Shown: positions 48,285 through 60,535, counted from the stretch's first letter. The stretch is DNA of 64,000 nucleotides from Panaeolus papilionaceus (GCA_015501605.1 JADNRZ010000014.1:682001-746000); one strand, 5' to 3'. Translations and numbers: made by a program. The notes: a model not told the origin generated them from the letters alone.

Positions 48285-50040
48285 CACAATGCAAGGCTCA
48301 CTCGGCAACCGATCATAGGGACTCGTATCATCGCAATACACCATCCTCCCCTTGACTGCACAAAAACCTGACGACATCACTCCAAAATAACTGCCGACCT
48401 CTGCACTCACCACATCAATACTTTCCCTACTAACTCCATCCTCCGGAAACGTATCACCAAAATGGCAAGAAACTCCACCAATATCGCTTGAGCCCTGCCA
48501 TACCATCAGAATCTTTTCGTGGTTTTCGTACGGCCATTGGTGCGCGAAGCCATTGTCGCCCACAGGTGCTGGCGGAAGGATGTGAAGACCGTACTCTCGC
48601 CCTGTGTCGTTGTCATTGTGTACCAGCTTGACACGAGAGAAGACATCCGTTTGCTCAATCCGATGGATCACATCAAACCAGATTGACCATAAGCCGCTGC
48701 AGTTGTACCACTCTGATGACGGGACGCGATATGTAGTAAGTGGGAGAATACGGGCAGGAAAGGGGAGAGTGGTATCAGCGCCTCTGTCCTTCGGGTGATA
48801 ACTGGACAGTTCCTCAGGCTTGAGAGTGAGTTCGGGGATTGTGAAGAGGTAGATGCCGGGTGGTTGATCATCGTGATCGGAATGCACGCAAATGAAGATA
48901 ATATCAGTGTCGGTTGTGAAGATCTAAATGGGAAGTCGTTTTAGAGGGTACTAATTGGTGGGGTTCTTTTGGTGTTGTACACACCTGGGACGGTTCTACA
49001 GAGGTATGCCATTGTGCGCACTTCCTCGTAGTGCAATTCCACACTGTAACAAGACAACTTGAATCGATGAATATAGCGACGATGTCCTTGTTTAGCGATG
49101 TAAGAACATTCGAGTGCGGTAGCATTGCTACTGTAACCTTCGTGCGCCCTTTTATCATTGAAGGAGAACAGGAGAGATCGACATCTACGATCTCAGCCGT
49201 ACACTCGCATTTTGGGGGCTTGACAGGCCTAGAGTTTTACTCATTTAGCCGGTCATTCAGATTAAAACATAAGACCACGCACTTGTCGACGAGATATGTC
49301 AACAGAAGTCTTACCTCGTTGTCATTGGATGATGATGACGAATGAATTGAGAAATCAGCGAGGTTGTTTGGTTTGATCGTAAGACAGGGCTGTAGTTGCG
49401 AAGACTCGCTCGATGCCTGAGCCAATGAAGGTTTATCGAACGGAGACAAGTCATGGATCTCGAGGGTCCGATGACGTCCAAAATTAGCTGTTACTAGAAA
49501 TCTTCCGCCTGGTATTAGCTGCAGTCGTAGTAGCGACGAAAATTCCGGATCCAGCTTTCGAGTGAAGTGGTGCACCTGGACAGAGGTTAGCATAGGCTTG
49601 TGTCCTGTAGAATTGGTGTTCGATCCGTGAAGATCCCCCTCTTTGCTTGAACAGAGCGCAGAAGTGGTATCCTTGGGCACCTTGTCCAACTCCGATCGCA
49701 CGAGCTGATTGAACCGATGGGTCCCAGTGCTTAGATACTCGAGCGCTCGTGTTGACATGTTGAGAATGTCAAACGAGGCTTCGTACAGTTGGTTTTCTTT
49801 GCACGCCTGACGCGCTGCATGTGTCCATATAGAGTGCTCGCGCGTTGCAATTGCTATGACTTTGCACGTCTTGGAACTTTAAGTCAGATTCTTATAAAAC
49901 AAATGCGCGACAACTACCTTCCTCAACTGGAGAATATCTTTCGCTCTGAGATAATATCTGCATATGTGTATGAACAGGTCAGACGGAATAGTGTCGAGAT
50001 TTGCATATGAAAACAAATTAGATGGGGTTTGTGAATTCAT
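48258..50040 (-). CDS. F-box protein, array gene 3
   Basis: Multi-exon gene starting MNSQTPSNLFSYANLDTIPS. The F-box (PSDLFIHICRYYLRAKDILQ) is split by an intron, as in genes 1, 4 and 5, and continues with ATREHSIWTHAARQACKENQ. Conserved blocks: MSTRALEYLSTGTHRFNQLV, LQLIPGGRFLVTANF, then IVDVDLS, SLNKDIVAIF, LVTVWNCTTRKCAQWHTS, GIYLFTIPELTLKPEELSSY, WPYENHEKILMVWQG, CHFGDTFPEDGVS, and the end GRMVYCDD, VVVDYLPVE. The periodic VTVWN and WNCTT motifs suggest WD-like strands. It appears intact across four exons. With genes 4 and 5 it forms a tandem trio. Role as substrate receptor for an SCF ligase is inferred from the F-box alone. Confidence 0.75.
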
Positions 50041-50266
50041 CTATGAGTCTGGTGAGTGGCACGGTTGAAAGGGCAATGCGAACTTCATGCATCACAATCA
50101 TTCTCGTTCCGAGCATCATCGGCCGGCAGTCGGTCCGGACTAACACACGAGATTATTGGGTACTGGTGCAATGTAAAGCTCCAAAAGATTCCGATTCGAA
50201 GTCTGAAATTCCATTCGTTAAAATATATTCCTGAACCCAATTCCAAGGCATTCAATTGTATGGCTT

Positions 50267-52026
50267 CTACTCGACAGGCAGATAATCAACCACTATAATT
50301 CGAGGCTCGTCTCCACACCACTCATCCTTGGGATTGGAATATGGCTCAAAGTACACAAGCCGCCCTGTGACTGCACAAAAGCTTGTCCACAGCATTATGG
50401 AAGATAGGGCTACAGCTGAACCAACCAAATCCCTGTTTTCATAGATGAATCCATCTGCTGGAAACGTATCATCAAAATGGAAGTGCAGCTGTGCAAGGTC
50501 GGGATCCCTCCACCACGTCAAGAGCGTTTCATGATTTTCGTATGCCATTTGGTGGCCAGGTTCATAGATGAATCCACTACCTAGAGGAGCGGTCTGAAAG
50601 ACGCGGAGACCATACCGTCGTGTCCCAATATCATTCCCCTCGCACACCAGCTTGACGCGAGAAAAATTGGGCGTCTCTTGATGAACGAGATCGAACCAGA
50701 TTGGCCAACCGCTCTCAGTACACCAGTCGCATATGACACGACATCCGGCCAGCAGAAAATCTCTCCTTGGGACAAATTCAAAGGGGATGAAGAAATGAGT
50801 GGTCATGTCCCGTGGTTGGTAGCTGGGTAGCTCCTGAGCATAAATGGTGAGCGAAGGGATGTTGTATATGTAGACGCCGGCAGCCTGTTCCTGGTCCAAG
50901 AACACGGACCCTACAGAGACGACGATGACATCTGTGTCGTTGAGGAAAATCTTGATGAAATCATGTTAAGAACGAGTTAAATATTAGGGTCGTTTTTGAG
51001 GATTGAACATAGTACCTCAGTTGGTATTATCGAAATAATCCATTGTGCACATTTGTTCGTGGTGCAATTCCACACCGTAATGAGCCGGTCAGATGTGACC
51101 GCAACGATGTCCTTGTTCAGCGATATGCAGAAGGATGAGTACGGCGGGGATGGCATAGTAATCCTCGCGTGGCTTTTTATGACTGCGGGCGAACAGGAAA
51201 GGTCGATGTCTACGACCTCGGCCACGATTTGTAGGGAACTATAAAATGAAATTTCAACGCACTTCGCATGAGTTCAATATGCAATATAGATAAACACAAC
51301 GCCACTGACTCTTTGTTCATGGACCTCATCAGAGCTCTCACAGCTTGTGGCTTGCATGATGGTGATGGATGAATCGAGAAATGGTTAAGGTTGATTCGTT
51401 CGATTGCAATGCATGGCGGGGGGAGCAAGTTGGACTGTTTGACGTTCAGCTGAGATAAGTCATAAATTTCGACGGTTGAGAGAGGTTCAAATTTTATCAT
51501 CACTACTAGAAACCTTCCTCCAGGTATCACTTGTACACTGTGTAACGACTCCGAGCGCCATCTAGGTTCCAACTTTTGAACGCGGACAGGGTTGAGCGTG
51601 GATGCAAGCCCTTTCAGATTCGGTTGACTATTCGAGATGTCTTTGTACCTGCTGTCAATAGGTACTTTTTCTAGCTCTGATTTTACTAGATGATTGAGGC
51701 GATGGGTCCCGGTGCTCAGATATTCTAGTGCTCGTGTTGACATGTTTAAAATGGCGAAAGAGGGCTCATATAGAAGATTCTCTTTGCATGATCGACGAGC
51801 TGCACAAGTCCATATAGAGCGCTCGCGAGTTGCGAGTGCTATGGGCTTGCACGTCTTGGGGCCCTAAGTAAGATTTCAAAATGACAAAAAGGGCGACTAT
51901 TACCTTTCTCAACTGCAGAATATCTTTTGCTTTAAGATAATATTTGCATATGTGTATGAGCAGATCCGAAGTAATGGTATCCAGATTGATATGTGGTGGT
52001 ATTTCAGATGGGGTATGTGAATTCAT
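50267..52026 (-). CDS. F-box protein, array gene 4
   Basis: Tandem paralog of gene 3 with the same order of blocks: MNSHTPSEIPPHINLDTITS, SDLLIHICKYYLKAKDILQL, ATRERSIWTCAARRSCKENL, MSTRALEYLSTGTHRLNHLV, VQVIPGGRFLVVM, VVDIDLSCSPAVIK, SLNKDIVAVTSDRLITVWNC, GVYIYNIPSLTIYAQELPSY, MAYENHETLLTWWRDP, FHFDDTFPADGF, and the end EPRIIVVDYLPVE. The start at 52026 was preferred over an upstream in-frame codon because it aligns with the starts of genes 3 and 5. The gene looks intact. Divergence from genes 3 and 5 is spread over its length, mostly in the regions between blocks, as expected of receptors that evolve new partners. Confidence 0.75.
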
Positions 52027-52264
52027 CGTTCGCGACGATGAGTCTGGTTGGTAGCAAGGTTCAAAAGGCAATGCAAACATTGCGCAGCATGCTACCTCCG
52101 TCCATCACGGACCAGTAGGAGTCGGTCCGGACGAACATTACCATTGTTAACGCTCATAATTCAGGATGGCAGGAGTAATGGATACATTTCAAGACTTGCC
52201 CAATTAAAACAAGATTCCACCACCTCAAATCTAATTCCAAACAACCCAATAGTTTTACTACTCT

Positions 52265-54080
52265 CTACTCGATAGCGGGCAAGTAATCAACCACAACAAT
52301 CAGAGGCCGTCTGTGGATCCACTCATTCAGATCTAATTTCAAGTACACTAGTCTCCCCTTGACTGCGCAAAAGCTGGTCAACATCGGTGTCGAAGTCGCG
52401 GTACGACTTGTTTCAGCATCAACCGCATCCCTGTATTCGCTGACTATTTCATCTGCTGGGAATGCATCACCAAAATGACAAGATATTCGATCTCGAGCTG
52501 ACCTATGGGCCCACCACGTCAGCACCTTTTCGTTGTTTTCGTATGCCATTTGTTTTGCCACTGGCGCCGCTATATTAGATAGATCACCCAGAGGTATTGT
52601 CGGAAAGATGTGTAGTCTGCATCGCAGCCCAGGGAGATTCGCGGGCTCATGCACAAGTTTAGCGCGAGAGAATATGGCGGAATGTCTGTGGATGAGATCA
52701 AACCAGATTGGCCATCCACTTCCTGTATACCAATCTGATATTGCACGACATTTTGCAAGTCGGAAGGTGTTCCCGGAGGGAAATTCAAAAGGTATGAAGA
52801 AGTCGGCGGGCACTTCATGTGGTTTGTGACTGGGCAGCTCCTCAGGCCTCAGAGCAAGCGGGGGGATGCTGTATATGTAGACACCGAGAGTCTGGGAATT
52901 TTGTTCATCTTGTTCTGAATACGTGGACCCAAGACATACAAAGACTATGTCGGTGTTGTTTAGGAAAATCTAGATGGAAAAATAGTTAAATGTCACTGAA
53001 TTGGAGAGTTCCTTGGGAGTGGGCAGACCTTCGCCGGTTTTTTAGGGATATTCCATTGTGCACATTTGTTCGTAGCACAGTTCCACACAGTAGCGATCCG
53101 GTCAGATATCATCAACACGACGTCCTCGCTCAACGATGTGAGGAGAGACGAGTGCGGCCGTACTGGCGTAGTAAAACTTGTGCGTCTTCTCGTAACCGCT
53201 GGAGTACGGGAGAGATCAATGTCTATGATCTGAACCAGAAGCGTGGGGGAGCTATAAAACTTGAATTTTAACATATCCCACCCTTGTTGATATGCGGTTT
53301 GGATAACCAGGAAGCCACTCACTTGTCAGTCGCGTATTTCAGCAGGAATCTCACTGCATTGTGCTCCGATGGCGGTGACGGATGAATGGAGAAGTCAACG
53401 AGGTTGGGTTGCTTCAGGTCGATTTCGAAGCAAGGTTGGAAGTGCGGGTCAGAGCTTGGTGCTCCATCATTGAACGACTGTTGATCAACCAGTGACAAAT
53501 CATATATGAGAAGAGCCGAACGGGATACAGTGTCTACTGTTACAAGAAACCTTCCTCCGGGTATCAGCTGCATTTTGGTTAACAACCGTGACCATCCTGG
53601 ATTCAGCTCGTGTATGCGGACAGGGTTGAGTGTGGGTACGAGCCCTGTAGGTGGGATGTGCGACGCATGAAAGCTTCTACTGATATTTGTATAAAATGAA
53701 TATCTGCCGTTCTTATCCGCCCCTTCTAGCTCCAATCGCATGACCTGATTAAACCGATATGTTCCAGTGCTCAGATGCTCAAGCGCTCGTGCTGACATGT
53801 TTGGTATGTCAAAAGAGGGTTCATAGAGAAGATTTTCTTTGCATGCCCGACGAGCTGCACATGTCCATATAGAGCACTCGCGAGTTGCAAATGTCATAGA
53901 TTTACAGGTCTTGGGACTTTGAGTAGAGTTCATATAGAACAAATGAACAATTATCACCTGTCTCAAGTGGAGAAGGTCCTTCGGCCTGAGATAGTATCTG
54001 CATATGTGTAGGAACAGGTCAGAAGGAATGGTGTCGAGATTGGGATGTGAAAATATGTCAGACGGGGTACGAGAGCTCAT
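52265..54080 (-). CDS. F-box protein, array gene 5
   Basis: Third member of the tandem trio. Start MSSRTPSDIFSHPNLDTIPS, F-box PSDLFLHICRYYLRPKDLLH, then ATRECSIWTCAARRACKENL, YEPSFDIPNMSARALEHLST, KMQLIPGGRFLVTVD, IIDIDLSRTPAVTRR, VLMISDRIATVWNCATNKCA, GVYIYSIPPLALRPEELPSH, WYTGSGWPIWFDLIHR, MAYENNEKVLTWWA, CHFGDAFPADEIV, and the end RRPLIVVVDYLPAIE. It is the best template of this subfamily in the window: gene 2 is a decayed relative in the opposite direction. It appears intact. The function beyond a likely SCF substrate receptor is unknown. Confidence 0.78.
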
Positions 54081-54297
54081 TGCTCTATGGATATGACGGC
54101 GATGAGGTTTGATGCGGACGATAACGTTGAAACGACACGCAGTCAGTCACAACTACCAGTTCGACGGCCGTCGGTCCGGAGTAACGTCATATTCTCGATA
54201 AAATTTGAGTCTTGGGTACAAAAGCCAATGATGAATATGCGATACAATACGGAAAACAATTAAATAGTCCAATACAGTTCGCTTTACGGTACAAGGT

Positions 54298-55927
54298 TCA
54301 TGAAGCTGAGCTCTTGGACTCCCATGAAAGCAGGTGACATAAAACGATGCAATTCCTTTCGTGGTCCACATAACAAAACTTGCCCGTCACGGGACAGAGC
54401 GAAAATTGACGCTTCGTTGGGCTGTCCATCTTGCACAGCACGACATAATTGTCCTGGTTGATGGGCGAATCAAACAACACTGGCCCAACGTGGCATTTGA
54501 TGGTGCGACCCTTCGAAATCCACCACAGGACGGACGAATCGTTGCACAGGCGCATTTGAGGCCCGTATGGTGAGTGATCCTTTGCCAGAGCGGACTTAGG
54601 GCACGGCATAAGGGTGTATGTCGATATATCATTAGGGTCCGTCTTCTCGAGCTTTAATCTAACAAACGATGTACCGGGAGCTTCGACTAAGTCAAAGCAA
54701 ATCGGTTGTATCTTGCCAGTATACCAGTCGCCTATTGCCCTGCACAAAAAGTAACGACCTTCTGGTGGAGGGAGTGGCAGAGTAACATTAGGGGCGATGA
54801 ACGCTGGTAGTGGTGACCCGTTGACAAGGGTTTCCGATGCGTGTGGTTGCAGAGGCGGGATCTGCCAGACACGAAGAGCTTGTTCGTCCACGATGGCAAT
54901 AGCATCGTCTTCAAGGAAGAACTAATGAGAATACACTTAGCATCAAGGCAGACTCATGTGCATTAAAAAGAAATAAAAACTGAATGCACCTGTCTGGGAT
55001 TAGTTCCGGTGTCCCAGGATACGAATCTATTCCGCACAAAATCCCAAACAGTCATCACAGATCCTGATAGAATGCAAATCCGGTCTCCTTCAACAGTGGC
55101 AAAATTCTGATGGCCCTGTGATCTGAGCGTCAAAGAGGATATCATCGCTGTTGAAGGGGGATACACAGAAAAATCCAACTTGATCATTTCATAATGACGG
55201 TAGCTGGAAGTGAATTAAAACTCGTCAGAGGTCAGAGTATGCTGATGTGACTTACTCAGACCCGTTGATTTGCTTTCGAAGACGCAGTCGTAGAATGTTA
55301 GAGTCCGTGGTGGGATTGACGCTAAAGGATCGAACATCTCTCGATATATAACGGATCGGATTTGTCGCCATAGGCACTCCAAGATATCCAAGGTCCCATA
55401 AGTGAAGGTCGGATCTATGCAAAGTGAACAGGTATCTTCCCCCAGGTACTAAAAAAATCCTGTTGCATCTTCTTGCTCGAAAGTGTGATAGCCATAGTCG
55501 GGAAGTTAGCAGTGATTGTATAAACGGTTGAGAACGACTCTTCTTCTGAGCGTCGGCGACACATCTTTCAAATCGGTATGGATCTAAAGCAATGCGCTGG
55601 AGCTCCGGGATTGGTAGACGATAAATATCATCAAACGAGGGTGCGAAGACAGCGTTTTTGTCCCAGATTGTGCGGATGGCTCCATACCACACTGTCCGCT
55701 CCCGAAAGACTAAATGCATCGTCCTACATGTCTGAGCAATAGCCGCCGTCATAACATTGTCAGATGGGGGGTTGGATATAGCTGCTTACCCGCCCAAGTC
55801 TAAAAATATCTGGAGGTTCCGCGAAGCCGGTGATCTTTGTGAGGATTTCAAACGGGAGATCACAAAGTCCAAGGAAAGCTGATGTTGCTAGTTGCGGTAC
55901 CAAGTCTACAACCAGATCCTCTGCCAT
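54298..55927 (-). CDS. F-box protein, array gene 6 (diverged)
   Basis: Start MAEDLVVDLVPQLATSAF, F-box LCDLPFEILTKITGFAEPPD followed after an intron by TCRTMHLVFRERTVWYGAIR. It shares the subfamily layout but little exact sequence: FLVPGGRYLFTLH, then SGSVMTVWDFVRNRFVSWDT, DEQALRVWQIPPLQPHASET, FLCRAIGDWYTGKIQPICFD, ISKGRTIKCHVGPVLFD and VTGKFCYVDHERN. The C-terminal VVVDYLP tail of genes 3-5 is replaced by IVLCHLLSWESKSSAS. It is a distant paralog at the edge of the array, probably an older member. Four exons; limits of the third were inferred from the motif order. Intact. Confidence 0.72.
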
Positions 55928-56249
55928 TGACGAGGATAGGCTGATTTATATCCAGACAGTTGGACGCTCTATCCAGCACTGAATTCGGTTCACATTCAAG
56001 GAGGTTTACGTTGGACGGATGTTCGGGTGGAAATCTGTCGTGAGATGGTCTTTCATTGAGGACATTGACTTGTTTGTGCACTGTGACTTTCTCAGGCCTT
56101 TAAAGGGAGTGGCAAACAAGTATCATCAACCCGATACAACGACCGTCTCCTATCATTCTCCTTCGACTTGAAGCCTTTCAGATGAAAGGAGCCTATATAC
56201 GCCAGGCTCAGCAGTGTATATGTAGCACCATATTACTTTATTTACATTT
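55928..56249. other. Intergenic, no gene seen
   Basis: Upstream of array gene 6 and downstream of the decayed sixth reductase copy. Confidence 0.35.
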
Positions 56250-57188
56250 CTACTGCCAAGAAGATTTGTTATTTTGAAAGAAATCGCCCAAAGTAGTCCT
56301 CTCGACCAATATGCGCTCAACAGGAGAATTGAAAGCATCCACCCGAGTTCCATAGGCAATACGCCCCTCTGCACCCGAAAGTGCGTAGGCATATTCTGCT
56401 GGGACTGCAAATAAAGTAAATATATCCCGAAGTCCATCTCGAGTAATGCGCTTGTGTAGGATCTCCCGTCTGAGAACTTAAGAGAGCAGTTCAGCAGCCT
56501 AAGACAAGGGAGTAATGATGAGCATGAGAGTCAAAAAAGATGAAGGGATTGAAGTTTCTTTTACCTGATCGTATAAAACAGCTCTGGGCCTATAGCAAGT
56601 AGATCTCCCCGTGTAATCTTATTAGTAGTAAGAGCCTCGAAGGCTGCCTGGGCGATATCTTCAACAGAAACGAAAGGAATCCGGCCAAGCGACAGAGTAA
56701 ACCCGCTTGTTTTGCTTGATGCTTGACTCAAATTGTTCATCTGGGTTGTAATGTTGGAACACGGGTCACAAGTTAGGGAAAGAGAACATACGCATGAATC
56801 ATGTCGGACGCAACGCAACAAATTCTACATCAGTCTCGATGAGGTACTCGTGAATGTTACCCATCATAGGTCCCGCTACTGTTAAGGAGAGCAGCACAAA
56901 CTTTCAAACTCCCTTCGAGAGTGTAAGGTCAATAAATTTCTTGTCAATGGGTGCGGGATCTAAAACAGGAGGGCTGACATTATAGACGCGACCAATCGAA
57001 GCGTCGAGTTCGAATGGATTTTCGAATGTCAAAGCCTCAAACCAGTCAAAAGTGACTCCTCTAAAAGGTTCACGTACCTTTCCTGACCTTGATGTGACGA
57101 GAGTAGAGATGGCGGCTTCGTGCAGAAGCTGTATGAGAGGTCGCCCTGTGGACCCTCTTCCCCCAACGACGAGAACCGTAGATGCCAT
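56250..57188 (-). pseudogene. NmrA-like reductase copy 6, several stops
   Basis: Start MASTVLVVGGRGSTGRPLIQ with an altered cofactor loop (GGRGSTG). TGA at 56904-56906 interrupts SKGV-KFVLLS, and a second TGA at 56799-56801 sits where the family has Trp (RPT-FM). In exon 2 (about 56740-56565) the opening EQFESSIKQNKRVYS is out of frame with the later GRIPFVSVEDIAQAAFEAL, implying a one- or two-base loss near 56695. Exon 3 (56498-56250) has the family's exact length of 249 nt but contains TAA at 56478-56480. The rest (REILHKRITR, then ERTTLGDFFQNNKSSWQ) is still readable. Four lesions in conserved sites show it is dead; intron positions are retained. Confidence 0.82.
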
Positions 57189-57562
57189 GTCACCCAAGGG
57201 TTGCTTTGTCAGGGACAGTGAATTGGTAATGAATGCTGCTACTTTCGATAGCGTTGGCTTTTATTCTCGAAGGCTCTCCATCCCTCGTGATAATTTCTAA
57301 CATTCTAGGGCCGCGCCGAGAGTACGCGTCACAGCACTCCAGAGCAAGTTCGAAATATCATTACAAAGCCACGCTGTATGCGCTCATCCCCCATCAAACC
57401 ACTGAGGCTGGTCTGTGTCGGATAGTTACCATACTCGGCCACTAAATTTCTGCGCGATCGCACAGAACGTGGGAGGCCTCATTTAAATTATAAGTAGTCC
57501 CAAATTAAAGGCCATTGATTTTGATTTACATAGAATCCATACATATGTATACAATCCGCTCA
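57189..57562. other. Intergenic, no gene seen
   Basis: Between reductase copies 6 and 7, both on the minus strand. Confidence 0.35.
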
Positions 57563-58513
57563 TTACTTCCACAATGTAGCATTCGCCTCCACGAACTCCT
57601 TCAATGTAGTCTTCCCAATGTACTTAGCTTCCTTAGGGTCGAAGAACACCTTCTCCTCTACTCCTTCCGACATACCAAGCTCAGCATCAACAAGGGCTTT
57701 AGCATCGGCTTTAGGTAAGCCAAACGACTCAAATATCTGGGTGCGCTGCTCAGTGGGTATGTGCTTGTGAACAATTTCACGACCTAGAACGCTCGAAAAT
57801 ACTCGAGCAACCTGAAAGCCAGTTAGTGTATGTTTAGAACTTTAGCTGCCAGTACGAACCTCATCAGTCGTCAGTGGTTGAGGACCGAAAATGAATGGCG
57901 CTTCCTTCGAGAACTTGCCCGTGGTAAGCACCTCAAAGGCCGCTTGAGCGATGTCGTCGGTCGAAATGGGGATCGTCTTTCCACCCTCGGATACCGTGAA
58001 GAAATAATTCTCTTCCTTGATCGTCTTGACGTACTCAAGAGCAAAATTTTCTAATAAAGATAAGAGGTAAATTAGCGATTTAATCAAACACTGGCAGCAA
58101 AAGTACTAACGCATGAACCAAGTAGGACGCAGAACTGTGTAGTCGAGGGTACTATCGATGAAGTATTGAAGGATATCACCAGAAAAGGCATTCCCCCCTG
58201 GGAGCGTAACTGCTGTAGCTAAGAGAACGAATTTCTTGACGTCCTTGGAGACGGCCAGATCGAGGAAGGGTTTGACGATAGCCAGCGTTTCATCTGACGA
58301 GGGCGGGATGAAGTAAACCTTTTCGATCGAGGGATCAGCTTCGAATGGATTTTCGAATGTCGACGGCTTGGTCCAGTCAAACGCGACAGCCTTGAAAGGT
58401 TCAGGGGCTTTTCCAGATCGGGAAGTGACCAAGACAGGTCGTTCTGCGCTGTGCAGGAGTTTAGCAAGGGCAAGACCAGTGTTGCCAGTACCACCGATGA
58501 TAAGAGTTGTCAT
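57563..58513 (-). CDS. NmrA-like NAD(P)-binding reductase, copy 7
   Basis: Intact three-exon gene (58513-58111, 58050-57860, 57811-57563; 280 aa). It starts MTTLIIGGTGNTGLALAKLL (Rossmann loop) and continues VTSRSGKAPEPFKAVAFDW, KKFVLLATAVTLPGG, YTVLRPTWFM, IPISTDDIAQAAFEVLTTGK, VLGREIVHKHIP and the tail KEFVEANATLWK. It is nearly collinear with copy 5 across 19 kb, suggesting the pair arose before or with expansion of the F-box array that now separates them. The start used aligns with copies 2, 3 and 5; an upstream in-frame codon exists but lacks family support. The reductase substrate is unknown. Confidence 0.87.
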
Positions 58514-59524
58514 GATTGTTCGTTGAGTTAGAGAGGAAGTCGATATAGTGTTTGCTGGTTTAAGGTATGTCTCACCAGAGGTTTTTATAGTTCGAAAGCT
58601 GGGCCTGATTGTCTGATTCCACGATCGACAAGGCTGGAGCTTACTAACATCACAAACTGGACGCGTCATTCCAATATACATTGTACACTAAGCACAGGGC
58701 AAAAAAGTGGATTGATAATGATTAAATAACCAGCCACATACGACTGCGACCGGTGTTAGCGGTTTATGGCAAATGGATGAGTAACCTGAATTCCGAACGG
58801 AGCTACACCCTGCGCGTTGAACTTGAATGTTCTTCGACTTGATGGCCGAGATACAGTCGTGCCTCATCGAATCAGCTGTCGATGTTGCATCGATGTGTGA
58901 GCAGAATCTGCTTACTGATGATTAAGCTCGCTGGGTCCTTTGTAGGCCGTTTAGGCTGTCTTGAACAGGGGTAGGATCGCTATTTGACAACCATCACCCA
59001 AGCGTCTTGGTGTCTTACCAGAAAGCCCTGGAATGGTCGTCCCTCAGTGTGACAAGCCAAAGTAGTTCGGGAATTAATGTTATCTTTCCAAGCGCAGCAC
59101 GCAGGCCAGTTGTTCGCAGCTGCGCTTCGCCAAAATATTCTAGCCAGATACATGTACCACCGAGGTTGTTGTGCCGCAATCCAGTGCAGTAGCCAGATGA
59201 AGATTCGTATCGATAACAAGCATGCCAACTGAATTGACTTGGCAAGATTGTTATCATCCACCGCTCTTGTACACATACTGCGATGGCGTTGAAGTTTGGT
59301 GTACGTGCCTCCCACAGGTATAGTGTAGCCAGGGGGGTTCTGAAGATTGGGAGGCCGGGACAGAACGCATGATGGCACAGCGATACGAATTTCAACTACT
59401 ACAACGTGTCACAATGAATGTGTATTAGGAAAAATCATCTACATGGAAAATAACTCATGCTTTGGACCACCAACCGCTATCGGTTATTTCAGAGACGACT
59501 GTACTGAGTTATCAGGAATTTATT
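58514..59524. other. 1-kb intergenic region
   Basis: Promoter side of reductase copy 7. Two overlapping minus-strand frames near 59000-59390 have no recognisable motif and are taken as chance. Confidence 0.4.
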
Positions 59525-60252
59525 ATCTTCTGTAAATCCTCTTCGGACAGGGTCCATGTCGCGCAAAATCTTCATCCGACGGCGACGAAGGCTAAATGAC
59601 CAGCCTTCCTATTCAGTTTTGATCTTTTGACCTGATTCAAACTCTGAATTCCAAGGTCCGAGAACCTGTCAAGATGATCAGTGCAGGATTTTCCGAGAAC
59701 CTCCTATGTTTATCAACTGTGCACCACGCTGCTTAGTCCTTATCAATAGCTTTCACTTTCACTTTACGCCTTGACGTTTAACTTCCGAGAGCCCTTTATA
59801 AAATTTAAATAACGTTCATTAAAGCCCACACTGATCAACCCGGATCTACAGAGCTAACCTTGAACGCATTAGAAAATCACAAGCTTCACAGGTCACATAG
59901 GAGTGGGGTCGACGCCCGAATCATGCATGACCCACTCGAGCCATCGTCATTAGTTTAAAAATGCAAAAAGAACCGCGGATATATACCGATGTCGGATTGA
60001 GTCAGACCAAGTCGTCACTGTGCTATATCCGAGCGCTTATCGAATATTGATGCTGATGATGTGAGTGATCAGCATGTGCCATCAAATTCGAATCATTGAT
60101 TGATAATGGGTCAACTCAATGGATGTGAATCTTGTCCAATTTCTCGAAGAACTATGATGTCAACCAAATTAAAATTCAACTATTAAACAGCCTTCTCTCG
60201 TGGCTGACTGCTACTCGACAGGTAGATAATCAACCACCACAATGCGAGGCTC
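59525..60252 (+). repeat. Segmental duplication, copy 2 (orphan F-box 3' flank)
   Basis: Relative of 47525-48284 in the same orientation. Homology runs through the F-box gene's stop codon and about 30 bp into its last codons (reverse complement of VVVDYLPVE), then stops abruptly at about 60252. The rest of the F-box gene is absent here, so this is an orphaned fragment or a deletion scar from a lost seventh array member. Confidence 0.85.
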
Positions 60253-60535
60253 CCACCGATATTAATTTGCTTCTGTTCCGTCATGGCCAACTGTTCCAAG
60301 AAGTTTAGGCTGAGGGGACGATTGGGAGGTGAGCGTTTCTGCTCCACTCGATGCGAAGCAAGGAATTAAGGAAGAATGACTGGATAATGGGCCATGCTGC
60401 TTCTGAGAACGGAACAGAAAAATTCATCCTGACGTCACAAACACAATTCATTCACATATATTTTATAAAATTCGGTATTTATCAAGGAATCGTCCACAAT
60501 TTAAACCACAGTGATGCTTCTATCCCACAGCACAT

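Noticed and set aside
56250..57188. Repeat-induced point mutation as cause of the stops in reductase copy 6
   Set aside because: Only the TGG to TGA change fits a C-to-T pattern. Other lesions include an indel and a change to TAA, and no general C-to-T bias is visible by eye.
2249..58513. An ergot-type alkaloid gene cluster
   Set aside because: The reductases resemble festuclavine dehydrogenase, but no dimethylallyltryptophan synthase, P450, catalase-like or peptide synthetase gene is present. The copies are scattered among housekeeping and F-box genes.
58980..59395. Two overlapping minus-strand frames of about 130 codons
   Set aside because: Neither shows a motif, signal peptide or plausible splicing, and two frames being open at once suggests chance.
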